From the NCBI RefSeq assembly GCF_000091045.1, contig NC_006684.1:515001-579000 (forward strand): DNA of 64,000 bases, read 5' to 3'. Made by a program: the position numbers and the translations under genes. The stretch comes from Cryptococcus deneoformans JEC21. Its lineage: Eukaryota > Basidiomycota > Tremellomycetes > Tremellales > Cryptococcaceae. The notes below the pieces were generated by a model. It searched no databases and was not told the DNA's origin. It saw nothing but the letters and a program-made list of their open reading frames with translations. Of this stretch, positions 33,338 through 45,281 are shown one piece after another (the first letter of the stretch is position 1; every line of letters begins with the position of its first letter).

Positions 33338-35681
33338 CTATCTCTCTTCATCAGTGTCTAAACGGGCATATCCTGGGCCATTTCCTTCCGCCTCTGGCTC
33401 GGTCACTTCTGTAATGCAGGAATGTGATCTGTGCATTCCCACCCGAGATGTCGGGGCTGAGGAATCTGATAGAGTTGATGGAGGCGGTGCCGTATCAGAG
33501 TTTGGAAGAGCAGTCCCAGGATCACCTTCGGGAAGCACCACGCTCGTGAAAGCCGTGGCTGCACGGTCACCTGGGGCATCGGGAATAAGAGTGGGCATGT
33601 CGGCGCTTAAATGAGGTAATCCAACCGGTGCATCCGCCTGTGTTATCGGCGCACTGGGACCACCCAACAGATCAGCCTCGCCGGTATTTTGCCCCGATGC
33701 ACCAGGACTAGCAAGTGTCGTTATCGGCGCCGCAGGCACCGATGTCGTCAGGCTTAGACCACTGGAATGTGTAGGAACAGATGTTTTGTTCAGGGGTTGG
33801 GTATGGGTCGTAGCCAAGGGGCTGATTGAGGGAATCGGACTAGGTGCAGCGGAGCTACCCGCGGAGTTGGAAGTAGACGCGGAAGCAGATGTTTGTGTGG
33901 CAACCAAAGCCGGTGACGAACTTAAAGTCTGCGTACCACCGGAATTGTCCCTTGTTCTCCCAAATGTGTTTTTGAAGTCGCCACTTCCGAGTCCTTTTGA
34001 TGACGCCGATGAGTTGGCTCTCGCGCGGACATTACTGAACTTGGAAAGTAGTTTAGAAGCGCCTGATTGCTTGTCGGACTGTCCTGACAGCCGACGGGGA
34101 GACTCAGTGGGCGATGATGTAGATGGGGCTGTCGCAGCGAACGCTGCTGCTGTGCTAGGACCAGGAGGTGGGCCAGGGCTCTGTACGACTGTGCTGGTGT
34201 TGGCAGGAGCATCTGAAGGAGGGGTGGACGGAGCAACATTGGAAGTAGTAGAGTTATTGCGAAGATCATCAGCTTGCCTTCGCTGATGCTCTTCGTGATC
34301 GAGGAGAGAGAGTCGCATGGCCTCCATAATCATCAGCTACTAATTATCAGCATCTTCTCAGAAATCGGCAAAAGAATGACTTGCCTCTTCTATATCCCTT
34401 TCCCTATTAGATCCACGTCGTCTTGACGATCTACGGGGGTTAGACCCGCTCTCATCGGCTCCACTTTGAACACTATTCTGGATCTGAGGCACAGACATGC
34501 TAAAATCAGCAGTACCAGGGGCCCGCGACGAAGTATACCCAATCGGAACAAGTCTGTCTCCGACTTGACGCATGATAATCCTCCTTGACGCTCGCCGAGC
34601 CGCTGCAGCTTTGACACTGTTCAACTTGTGTTCCCAATCAGGTCTAATCTCATCGATGGTCACAACTTCCTTAGCCTTAGAGCTAACGCTCTTCCTTCTG
34701 ATAGTCTCCTTTTGGATGGGGTTCATGCCCGGCCCAACGGCTAGTTCGGCATCTGAACCCACGCTGAACGCCTGACCGAAGCTTGGGGTACCCGCTTCGG
34801 CCGGCGAAGTGGCTAAAGCAGTACTAGATAGACTTGACATGGGGGTAGGAGGTCGCTCATAGATGACTCCAAAATCGGCCTCTACGCAGAACGGACAACA
34901 AGCAGGCTCAGACTCGAGATGCGTTATTGTGGGCTCAGAGCGTTTGATCTGAACAAAACACTCTGTGCAGACAGGCTGTTGGCAGCATCGAGAAGTGTTA
35001 ATATTGGGAGGGTAGCTCTATAGCCAGAAATTAGCAAACAGAGAAAATACGGGGTAAAGCTGTACTCACAAGGAAACAAATAGGACACTCTACAGCGTTG
35101 AGATAAGCTCTTCGCTCTCTCCTCTCCCTTTCTTCCTTCTCTCCTTCTCTTCTCAACTCTTTGCTCTTGTGAATCCCCATTTTCTTGGTCACGTTTCCGA
35201 TACTGGAACCCCCTTCTCTCTCTTCTTTTGCACGCTCGGTATAGCTATTCGCTACACCTTCGGCATAGTCTTTCTCTCTCGTTTCCGTCAGTATACGACC
35301 GATGTCCTCTTCTGTCCAATCCTCCTCAAAATCTTCCAATCCGCGATAGAAGGGGGCGAGTTTGCCGTCTAGGATTAGTTTAGTGACGGCAGATTTGGAG
35401 TAGTCATGTGCCTGAGGATGGGAGAGACAGTGGGGGTTTTGTGGCGAGAGATGGCCTGCATAGGGCAAGAGGGGTGGGGTGGATGGGGGAGGAGGAGAGG
35501 GTGGAGACGTGGGAGGAGTAAGACCAGAGTGGAAGCTGACTGAAGGGCGCTGTATTCTCCCCGCAGTCGAAGGGTTGATGGGTTGAGCAGAAGACGAGGC
35601 TCTTTCCCGTTCCGAGGCAGAGGCGGTGTTGGTAGACGACGATGGGGGAGGGGCTGCATGTGAGGAGGGAGTGTTGCCCAT
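33338..35681 (-). CDS. SIP5: Sip5-type RING-like zinc protein, predicted N-myristoylated
   Basis: Sip5 family proteins carry a RING-like cysteine cluster; yeast Sip5 interacts with the Snf1 kinase and the Reg1/Glc7 phosphatase. The N-terminus MGNTPSSH fits an N-myristoylation signal (Gly2, Ser6). A Pro/Ser-rich region follows, then SKSAVTKLILDGKLAPFYRG and a charged helix. The Cys cluster is ECPICFLSYPPNINTSRCC, CTECFVQIKRSEP and PACCPFCVEADFGV; it forms only after two introns are removed. A conserved helix (IMEAMRLSLLDHEEHQRRQ) comes later, and the tail is very long, disordered and Ser/Pro/Thr-rich, to TAG at 33338. Motif order is diagnostic. The long C-terminal tail exceeds that of the yeast protein. 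Confidence 0.9.
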
Positions 35682-36414
35682 GATGTATGGGGAATGGCAG
35701 GAGAAAGAATGCTCGGACTAGCTCAAGCTATGCTGGGAAATGGCCGCTGATCAAAAAACACGGGCCTCGAGGATGCCAGAGTGAAGGTCAAGCAGGAAGG
35801 AGTGCTCCTGCCGCTGGGGGATTCTGCAAGATACCAGACAATGCGACTGAGTGACGGACGACCGAGTTTGTTACGGCTACAGCTACTCACGAGGCAGATT
35901 GTCCGAAAGTTGCTGTGAGGCCGAGGGCGTCGCAGGCTCGTTCAAGAGTGCGTGGGTGGCGAGGATGGAGCAGAGGAAGGAAGGACGAAGGAAGAAGGTC
36001 AAGAAACTGACGAAGAATCCAGTCAACTGTACAGCAAAGGGTGTTGTGCAGGCTACGCCGGAGAACTAAGTATAGTCATAGCCGGGCAAAGGATCTAAGG
36101 ATGAGCGTCGAGCGTGAGATGAATCACCCTTCACCCTTTCGTTTCCTCTCACTACGCGCGCTAACTACAACCCGGTGACGTTGCTCCATGAACACGACCC
36201 TGAGAAGAAGAACAACCTTAAAACAGACAGGCGCGGATAGGCGCGCGAGTCCTTGGGTACGAAACGCAAAACGCAAAAAATGTGTTCGGGTGAAACCATA
36301 TAAAGGATTACTACGTAGACTACTCGACATCTGGCATATTGCGCGTATAAGAATCAAGCAGTTGTATTTGGGAACAGTCTCGTGCATTTCACACTCCTCC
36401 GATCTCTAACCTAT
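35682..36414. other. SIP5 promoter and VAS1 3' flank
   Basis: There are 733 bases with no supported gene. The SIP5-proximal half is purine-rich on the plus strand, that is pyrimidine-rich on the SIP5 sense strand, as is typical of a fungal leader. Confidence 0.5.
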
Positions 36415-39400
36415 CTACAAAAGACCCTTGAACCTCTCAATGGCCATCCTAAGCGCTTCGATTTCAACCTCGATCTTTTCCATCTTCTCGTCGTTCTGCT
36501 GCCTCACGTCTTCCTTGACAGTCTTCTCGTAATTGGGTTGTTGAATGACCTTTTGCAGCTTGGCCTTTTGTCCCTCGACTACAATGGACTTCTTCTCGAG
36601 CTTATCAATCTCAGAAGCAGCGTCGACCTTGCCCTGTAAGAAAAAGGAACAAAGATATGTCAGCGGGGTACCGACCCAGTTGCTTCTATAACTGAAAGAT
36701 GACGTACCTGGACAGGAATGTGTACACTGATGTCGGTAGTAACGACTTCAGTACCACAGCCTCGAGGAATCTCGCTGTCCTCCTGAATCCACTCAACCTT
36801 ACCGCAACCCTTTGTCAAACCAACAATCACAGTCTCCACAGACTTCAACAACTCGAGTTGCTCGGCGTTACGGGCCTGAATGATCACAGTGATCTTGTCT
36901 TCGGGAGTCTTGCCGTTGGTGGGGAGATTGTAAAGACCAATGACCGAACGAGCAGACTTGATACAGTCAACAACGAGGTCAAAGCTAGCAACTTCTGCGG
37001 GGAACTCTTGTTCTGGGATCTTCTCGGGGAAAGGAGCCAACATGATGGTTTCACAAGAGTCACCTTCCCTCCTAGGCAAACGCTGCCACAAGTCTTCAGT
37101 CACATAAGGCATGAAGGGGTGCAACAACTTGAGACCAGCTTCCAAACATGTATAGAGAGTGTTTTGGGCGGAGAGCTTGGCAGCAGGATCAGAGTTGGCC
37201 TCGAAGATGGGCTTGGTAGCCTCAATATAGACGTCACAGAGATCGTTAAGGAAGTATTGGTAGGCGACAGTAGAAGCTTCAGAGAAGTCCCGGTTTTCGA
37301 GGGCGTCCGAAATAGCGGCGCTGGCGAGGTTGAGCTTGTGGAAAAGCCACTTTTCGACAAGACCTTCCTTGCCAGTGGGCAAGTGAGACGCATTGGGGAC
37401 GAAAGCACTTGTCTGCCTGACACCCTGCAAATCGACAAGGTCCATTCGGAAGAGACAGAACTTGGTCGCGTTCCAGAGCTTGTTGCAGAACTTCCTGTAA
37501 CCTTCCACACGACCAATGTCCATGTTGATATCTCGACCACCAGATGTGTAGTTACACAAAGTAAATCTCAAGGCGTCGGTACCACATTGAGGAATACCCT
37601 TGGGGTACAATTTCTTCTGGCCTTCCTCAGCCTTCAAGATTTCCTTCTCGGGAAGGTTGCCCATCCTCAAGTCGTTGTGCAGCTTCTCCAGCTTCTGGCC
37701 AGTGATCACGTCCAGAGGATCAATGACGTTACCCAAAGACTTGGACATCTTTCGGCCATAGGCATCTCGGACCATGGGGTGGCAGTAGACTTCCTTGAAG
37801 GGCATGACGTTGGTAAGGGTGTTACCGAAGAAGACCATACGCGCAACCCAGAAGAAGAGAATGTCCCAACCAGTTTCGAGGATGGAGTTGGGGTAGAAAT
37901 GCTCCATGTCGGGTGTCTTTCTTTATGTTAGTCATCATTCTCTCCTAAGCTTGGATACGCATACCTTGTTGGGCCACCCCATAGTGGAGAAAGGCCAGAG
38001 ACCGGAAGAGAACCAGGTGTCAAGCACGTCATCATCTTGCTCCAAGATAAAGTTCTTGCCGTTAGCACGGGCCTTCGCCTTTTCCTGAGCCTCTTCCTCA
38101 GTTCGTGCAACGATCCAGTTCTTGTCGTCAGAAGTCTATAATATTTAAGACATCAGACTTTTTTTAACGAGAAGAAGAAAGAATCCAGACGCACGTCGGG
38201 AGACTCGCCCTCAAATTTGAGCAACCAAGCAGGACATCTGTGACCCCACCAGAGCTGACGGGAGATACACCAATCCTGCATGTTCTCCATCCATCGTACC
38301 CAGTCGCCGGCAGACGTCTTCGGCTTAATCTCGAGTTCGCCCGCACGGGTTCGCTATGGAGTTTGGTTTAGATGAGAAACCGACGAAAAATACAAGCGAT
38401 TCACCTTGAGAGCATCCTCGGCAAGAGGTTTGCAGCTGATCCACCATTGAGGCTTGATGATTTGTTCGACGACGTCGCCAGATCGACTGATACTCAAATT
38501 AATCCCGGCCCAAATGCAAAGTAGAACAAACACTCACGAGCAGATGGGGATTTGCATCTCGTTGTCCTTTTGCTCGACGTACAGTCCCTTCTCCTTAAGG
38601 TCCTTGACGATGGCGTTTCGAACATGGAATCGTTTCATTCCCTATTTCCCTTATCAGCACATCCAGTGAGTCACGGCAACATCATAAACTGACCTTGTAA
38701 GGACCTGCGTTCTCGTTGTAGGTACCGTCGTCGTTCATCAGGCTGATGAATTCAAGGTTGTTCCTCATACCGCACTCAAAGTCATTAGGGTCATGAGCAG
38801 GGGTGATCTTGACGGCACCGGTACCGAACTCCATGTCGACAGTAATGGCATCTGTGACGATGGGAATCCTTCTGCCGTTGAAAGGATGAACTGCAAACTT
38901 GCCGTGAAGATGAGTGTAGCGAGGGTCATCAGGGTGCACAGCAATGGCGGTATCACCAAGCATAGTTTCAGGACGGGTAGTAGCGACGATGATACGTTCA
39001 TCAGAGTTCTCGATGGGGTAAGCGAAAGAAGTGATGACACCGAATTCGAAACGCTCTTTGGCATCGTAGCCCTTGACATTGAGAAGGGTTCGGCCAGTAA
39101 GGTGAAGTTGATCGACCTAATACGGATTGCAAATTAGCGGAAAATTGAAACTTCGGTGAAGAGAGAACCTACCTCGAGGTTGGAAAGAGAGGTGTTAAGG
39201 TAAACACACCAGTTCACCAGTCGGTTAGCTCTGTAAAGCAGACCTTTTTCGTGCATTTGAACGAATGCTTCTCTAACGGCGGTACTCAAGTTCTAGAAGA
39301 AACTCTGTCAGCTTGGTCCTTCTGGAACAGTCGTCTACTTCTCACGTCGTCCATGGTGAACGCCACCTTGTCCCAATCGAAAGAACCACCTAAACGAGTC

Positions 39401-40337
39401 ATCTGGTTGGTAATCTTGCCCTGGTATTGGTCCTTCCATTCCCAAACCTTCTCAAGGAACTTTTCTCGGCCGTAATGATGTCTAGAGTGACCCTCAGTCT
39501 TCATAAGACGTTGCTCAACGACTGCTTGTGTAGCAATACCCGCGTGGTCATATCCGGGAAGATAAAGGACAGTTTGACCCTGCATTCTCTTCCTAAAAAA
39601 AAGTTAGTTTGTGACATGATCAACATCAGAATACTCACCAACGGATTAAAGCGTCCTGCAAGGAGACGGTCAAAGCATGACCAATGTGCAAATTACCGGT
39701 AACATTGGGAGGAGGGAAAGTGATACAGAAAGTTCCCTTGTCCAAGGGCTTTCCATCGGCGCCGTAACGAGGCTTGAAAAACCCCTTGGCATTCCACCAA
39801 TCATAATGGGCAGCCTCGACCTGAATAGGGTCATAGCCAGAGGGGAAGTTACCAGAGACATCTAATCAATTACATTAGCTTGAACATTGCCACGATCACA
39901 CAAGACCACTAACCTTTCTTCTCGCCCTTGGGAGTCGTGTCAACCCAAGCTTCAGCAGGAACTTCGGCTTTCTTCTCCTTCTTCTCAGCCTTTTCCTTCT
40001 TGGGGGCCTGAGATTGTGCAGCGGAAGTCTTGGTGGCAGCTTTGGCGAGCTTTTCAAGTCGTTTGGCCTCCTTCTTGGCTATACAATGTATATTCAGCGA
40101 CTATTTACATCTACATTTATGTTACTCACCGCCCTTCTTCGATTTTTCAGCGGCACCCTCGGTAGCGATTGCTGGTTGCGGGCCGGCGGGGTTGATCTCC
40201 TCTACGGGCAAGGATTCTTGAGAAGGGACCTTGGTTTCTTCAGCGGACATTGCTGCGTACGTTCTTTGTAGGCGTGGGTACACAATAGGGCTTGGGGTTA
40301 AAATGCGTTGTACTGATCTCAGTGCGTGACGGAGCAT
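36415..40337 (-). CDS. VAS1: Valyl-tRNA synthetase, cytosolic and probable mitochondrial forms
   Basis: This class Ia synthetase charges tRNA-Val. After an Ala/Lys-rich extension, the catalytic domain has the HIGH motif in [17 protein letters not shown], an editing domain, and the KMSKS motif in [17 protein letters not shown]. The anticodon-binding domain contains [16 protein letters not shown]. The C-terminal valyl arm is a coiled coil ([20 protein letters not shown]) that follows one last intron and ends at 36415. About nine introns are present. Two in-frame starts exist. The outer one, at 40337, gives a basic leader with no acidic residues ([17 protein letters not shown]). The inner one, at 40250 (MSAEETKV), starts the cytosolic form. 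Yeast VAS1 makes both forms the same way, so I annotate from the outer Met. Confidence 0.95.
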
Positions 40338-40601
40338 ACACCGTTATCGAGAAGGTAAGGTGAGAGTCAAAGGCCAAATAAAACGATGCGCCCAGTTCGC
40401 CCTATCCGAAAACAGAAAAGTGTAACAGGAGCGGATGGACGACTCATACTTAACATTTTATTTAAGCATATTAACAAGGCGGCGATAACCGATGCCTCCC
40501 TGGCATTCGTCCGCCATTCATGGTCGTATTGTTGTCACTCGCCAGCGAACGAATGCTCAATGTTGAAAGCCCTCTGAGTCTTGTTCGTGTGCCACCCCAC
40601 C
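40338..40601. promoter_or_regulatory. Divergent promoter VAS1 / AP-2 mu
   Basis: A 264-base shared upstream region between two housekeeping genes on opposite strands. I see no clear TATA box and no named factor site. Confidence 0.5.
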
Positions 40602-42471
40602 ATGATCTCAGTAAGTATACCATTTTCCGGCAGTACAGCGCTGACTTTGGACAGGCATTCTTCATATTCAACCAAAAGGGCGAGGTAAGACGCATCTCAC
40701 ATTCTTTGGACACTTTGCTAACCATTCGCCAGGTCCTTATATCGAGGCTATTTCGCTCGGATGTCAAGTAGGTGAACTGGGCTGCCGCAACTGTTCATGG
40801 CTGACATTAAATGAAGGCGATCGCTCTCTGATGTTTTTCGTATCCAAGTAATCTCCAATCCCGACGTTCGTTCACCTATTATAACCCTTGGTTCAACATC
40901 CTTCTTCCATGTGAGGGTGAACAATGTCTACATCGTTGGTGTCACAAAGTACGTTTCCTACCAATGAACTTTGGCGCCAATTCAAACTAACGGTTTCCAG
41001 ATGCAATGCCTCTGCCGCCCTTGTGTTCGAGTTCATTTACCGATTCATCACCGTCGCGAGGAGCTACTTTGGCAAGCTCGATGAAGAGAGCGTGAAGAAT
41101 AACTTTGTTCTCATCTATGAACTGCTTGATGGTGAGCGATGATGTAATTATCCAACGGTTGGGGATTGCCATACTTACTCAAGATGGATGTAGAAATTAT
41201 TGACTTTGGGTTTCCTCAAAACTCGGAGATCGACACACTCAAAATGTACATCACGACCGAGAGTATCAAATCTGAAATGGCTGTGGTATGTCCCTTCTTG
41301 ACTTTGTTACCTCTGATTCCCTGGCAAACCCTTTCATTCTGTAGCGCGAAGACTCGTCAAAGATCACCATTCAGGCAACAGGAGCAACATCTTGGCGACG
41401 CTCGGATGTCAAGTATAGGAAGAACGAGGCTTTTGTCGACGTTATTGAGACTGTCAATATGTTGATGAGTAAAGAAGGTGATCTGCAATGGTAGCACCTT
41501 ATTCTAGTTGCTGATTTGGCTACAGGATCCATTTTGAGAGCAGATGTGGACGGCCAGATCCTCATGCGGGCGTATCTGAGTGGCACCCCCGAGTGTAAAT
41601 TCGGTCTCAATGATAAATTGGTGCTTCAAAAACGGTACATACATCGTAGTTTCCCATCACAAATATAATCGCTGATAGTCATTGAAGGGGCGGTGAACAA
41701 GCAGCCAAATCTGACTCAGCGGTGGAGCTTGACGATTGTCAATTCCACCAATGCGTGCGACTAGGCAAGTTTGATAGTGATCGATCGATCAGCTTTATCC
41801 CCCCAGACGGCGAGTTTGAGCTCATGCGGTATGTACATGCGGATAAAGTCTTGTGCGAGCTGACGGCTGGGCAGATACCGCTCAACGACAAACATCAATC
41901 TCCCCTTCCGCCTTCAAACTCATGTCGTAGAACCTTCTAAATCTCGTGTCGAGTATACCATCCACCTCCGTGCCGCTTTCGACTCCAAATTGAATGCCAA
42001 CAACGTTGTATTAAGGATACCGACACCACTGAACACGACTGGCGTTAGAAGTAAGGTAGGTATAGGCAAGGCAAAGTACGTGCCGGGAGAGAATGTCATC
42101 GTCTGGAAGTAAGTCTTTGCGGCAGCTAGCCGTCCGCGTGAATGACAAATGCTTATTTATGTTCAGAATACCGAGGATTCAAGGTGCTCAGGAATGTACC
42201 CTTACCGCCGAGGCCGACCTCACAGCAACGACTCACAGGCAAGCATGGTCACGTCCACCTATCCAGGTCGATTTTTCGGGTACGCCCAATTTGTCTTGCT
42301 ATGTCCCATCAGGGAAGCTCGTACTGATCGAATAAAATTGCAGTTGTTATGTTCACAGCGTCGGGTCTCCTCGTACGATTCTTAAAGGTCTTTGAGAAGA
42401 GCGGGTACCAAAGTGTCAAATGGGTACGATACCTGACCAAGGCGAATGGCAGTTATCAGATTAGATTTTGA
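40602..42471 (+). CDS. APM4: AP-2 adaptor complex medium (mu) subunit
   Basis: The mu subunit of the AP-2 clathrin adaptor recognises tyrosine-based sorting signals at the plasma membrane. The first coding exon is tiny (MIS), followed by [20 protein letters not shown] and [18 protein letters not shown]. The conserved [20 protein letters not shown] follows after splicing. [20 protein letters not shown] and [20 protein letters not shown] mark the mu-homology domain. The frame is kept by about ten introns; one restores [18 protein letters not shown], a typical mu2 segment. The protein ends GSYQIRF. The pattern favours AP-2 over AP-1 or AP-3 mu. It is convergent with the DUF1295 gene, 221 bases between stops. 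Confidence 0.93.
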
Positions 42472-42692
42472 ACGAGTTACTTTTGTCGCCCCTTGCCCAT
42501 CGCGGATGCAATATGGACCAATTTTGTACATATATGTGTGATGCATGATTAGTTAACGACTTATAGAGATCTGCGAGCACCGGAAACACAGAGCAGTCGT
42601 CCTCATCATACTTGTAACATTTGATACACTGGTGCCTCTACACTGTTTCCCGTAATGACTGAAAAGAGTAAGGTAGTGACACATAGGGCTTA

Positions 42693-44101
42693 TTATCTTA
42701 ACCTTGAAGAGTCTTGTTTCTCACCCGGAGGAGGCCCGTAAACTGCTTGATACAGACGTTCTCTCGAGCCTGTGATCTTCGTCCAGATCCACTTGAATAA
42801 CGTTTCTTGTGGCAAAAATTCTCCTACAATTCCTTTATAGTTTTTGAACGCGGGGTACTGGCGGGAACTAGTCAGTATTTATACCCTCTGCACACCTGAA
42901 GGGGATCAAAAGCTTACTTTTATTCCAGTAATCCACTCTGTAAGCGTTGTACTCGAAAGGAATAGCAAACTCAAAGCGAAACAAGGTCCAAAGACGCAGC
43001 CCGCCCACCACCCTTTACCACTGATCCCATTATCCTTCCCTGAGAGCCCGGGAAACATAGCTTGAGATACCCAGAACAACTGCTCTGCTGCAAAATTTGG
43101 GTGTCGAGAGAACCGCCACATTCCTTGTGTTGGGAAACCTGGGTGATGAGAAGCGGGATATGGTGAAGGCTTCGGTAAACCTTCTTTCTGGACAAGCGGC
43201 TGGCTTTCACCAGATTGGGGGACAGGGGGGTGTATAAGTTGCTCCTTGGACAGGGATGAAATCTTATTATGTTTCCCTTGTTGGAATTGGTACATCTTCT
43301 TGTCTGCTTGATATTCAGCGTAGATGATGAGCAAAGAGACCATGGTCATGATATAGTCGGACATGTTGAGTACCGCAATATGCGGTGGTACAGCTTTTCG
43401 GAGATGGGAGGGAAGGAGTCGTGATATGTTCCCAAATGTGAGGGTCCGCCATCCGTCAGTCTGCTTGGATGCAGGAGGGGATACAAGTGCGGCGTAAAGC
43501 GGAAGACTCAATGACATGAGCAGTATAGGTTGTGCGAAAGCCACAGCAAACGCGTGGACAAGGGCAAATGCCCAACGGGGGACAAGCTTGCGGAAAACTG
43601 TATACCTATAATCTTCGGATTTCGGATTGTAAAAGCCTCTTTTGACAGCATGAGAGAATAGGCGAAATGACCATATGAGCTATAAGAGGTTAATGTGGAT
43701 GACACAGATCATTTAAAAAGGGGACGTACTTGAAGACCAAACATGAAGGTGACCCTTGGAATGTTATGGGCATAGACTCCTCCAGCGTGATTAACCAGAA
43801 CCCATCCGTAGAGCATTGCAGAAATGGCAGGAGGGTACAGCGGCCACGCCTTGTCGACCCAGCTCACCTTACCAGTCACCAAACCTAGCAGGTAGAATAT
43901 GGGGATGGATGCCAGTGTGAAGATTAAGGGAAGATGTAGGGGGCTGGTGGTAGGAGAAACTACATAGTTTGAAATAGTGGGAGCCGGGTGAGAGGTGAAG
44001 TGCAAGCCGACGGATGCGGGGAGCGTAATGAGTGAAGTGGGGATGTAACGGAAGGAGCGGAGTGTGGGCTTCAACAAGGGCAAGAGTAGCTTACTGGGCA
44101 T
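42693..44101 (-). CDS. DUF1295 family multi-pass membrane protein (steroid reductase-like)
   Basis: This is a membrane protein of the DUF1295/3-oxo-5-alpha-steroid 4-dehydrogenase-like superfamily. Some bacterial members reduce fatty-acid or steroid double bonds, but the substrate here is unknown. Hydrophobic segments include LPLIFTLASIPIFYLLGLVT, PPAISAMLYGWVLVNHAG, AFAQPILLMSLSLPLYAAL and FGPCFALSLLFLSSTTLTEW. The C-terminal family signature GMWRFSRHPNFAAEQLFWVS is clear, including the Arg-His-Pro-Asn motif near the NADPH site of related enzymes. Three introns fit: one after FMFGLQ, one near VHAFAV, and the last joining GIK to YPAFKNYKG. The stop is at 42693. It shares a divergent promoter with the uL11m gene. 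Confidence 0.83.
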
Positions 44102-44536
44102 GGCTAGGTAAGGGCTATTGGTGGTTCAATGATGAGCTTCCGCTATATCACTACTCGAATTATATGGAGCAGAAAACAGCCGGTGGAGTGGAGGCTGATG
44201 CCGATGGTGGATGTTCATCTTCTATCTGGACATCGATCGGCCGCCGGTCACACGATAATTAATAACAATATTAAATAACATGATCAGCTGCTCGGTCATT
44301 GCCGTACTTTTCATTAAGTTATTTAACAACCCATTTAAGATTTCGACATTCCAGCAGTTAGTTGCCTTTGTCTTCTCCGCGAATTCTTCCTATACACATC
44401 CTCGTCTAATACAAAACATCTCCTTGGATTCTCTAATCGCCCGTACACCATTAACGAGCGGACATTTCACACGCTACAGCCAACTCGGATTTAAAATTAA
44501 CCTCCTCGACTAGAACCTCCCTTGCTCTTTTCCATC
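44102..44536. promoter_or_regulatory. Divergent promoter, DUF1295 gene / uL11m
   Basis: 435 bases, AT-rich in the middle (AATTAATAACAATATTAAAT near 44257). No gene is seen. Confidence 0.5.
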
Positions 44537-45103
44537 ATGTCAAAGGCAGCCGCTGCCCAAATAGTTGTACGTCGAAGCTCGCTCACACAGCCGATTGTAC
44601 TTCAAACCGTCTCGTGCTAATGCGGTTACTATAGAAAATTATCGTTCCCGCAGGCAAGGCTGCTCCCACACCACCCGTTGGTCCCGCCTTGGGTGCTCGA
44701 GGTGTAAAGGCCATGGACTTCTGCAAGGAATTGTACGTCTCTGAGACCGATAAAGTTCAATGGATGGCAGCTAAAACATCAAACTCTCTACAGCAACGCT
44801 AAGACAGCACACTATCAAACATCCCTCCCCATCCCTACAATGATCACCATCAACCCCGACCGAACATTTTCATTCGCTACTCGAACACCTCCTGTATCCT
44901 ACCTTTTGAAAAAAACAACTGGCATTGACAAGGGTTCAGGACAAGGAATGAAGGTGAAAACGGGCCAGGTCAGCTTGAAGCATGTGTATGAGATTGCGAA
45001 GATAAAATGTATGGATGAGGATTTGAAGGCCGTTGGGCTTGAGCGGGTTGCCAGAGGGGTTGTGGGCACAGCGAGGAGTTTAGGATTAGAAGTTGTTCCT
45101 TAG
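44537..45103 (+). CDS. MRPL19: Mitochondrial ribosomal protein uL11m
   Basis: uL11m is the mitochondrial large-subunit protein at the GTPase-associated centre of the ribosome. The three-exon gene gives about 145 residues. The N-terminal domain reads [20 protein letters not shown], with the Pro-rich bend typical of L11. [20 protein letters not shown] follows, and the C-terminal rRNA-binding domain has [17 protein letters not shown] and [16 protein letters not shown]. The N-terminus ([12 protein letters not shown]) is short for an import signal, as in other fungal uL11m proteins. Cytosolic uL12 (the eukaryotic L11) has a different sequence, so the mitochondrial type is clear. Confidence 0.93.
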
Positions 45104-45281
45104 AGATATGGGATTGCATGTAGTAGTTTTGGGGTTTTGGTGGGGTTATACTGGGGGATCCGACATCCTCTTGAAGATTACAAGGGCAGATACCTCGCCA
45201 TCCACTTTATTCGCAACATTGAGCAATACATATATGTGTCGTATCGGGTCCGGATATTAACCCTACTGCTGTAAAAATGCA

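Noticed and set aside
33786..34286. A 166-codon plus-strand frame opposite the SIP5 tail
   Set aside because: Low-complexity reflection of the Ser/Pro/Thr-rich SIP5 C-terminus; no independent features.
36699..37931. A 410-codon open frame on the plus strand opposite valyl-tRNA synthetase
   Set aside because: It is the antisense shadow of a long, highly conserved VAS1 exon with strong codon bias; it has no domain and no splice context of its own.
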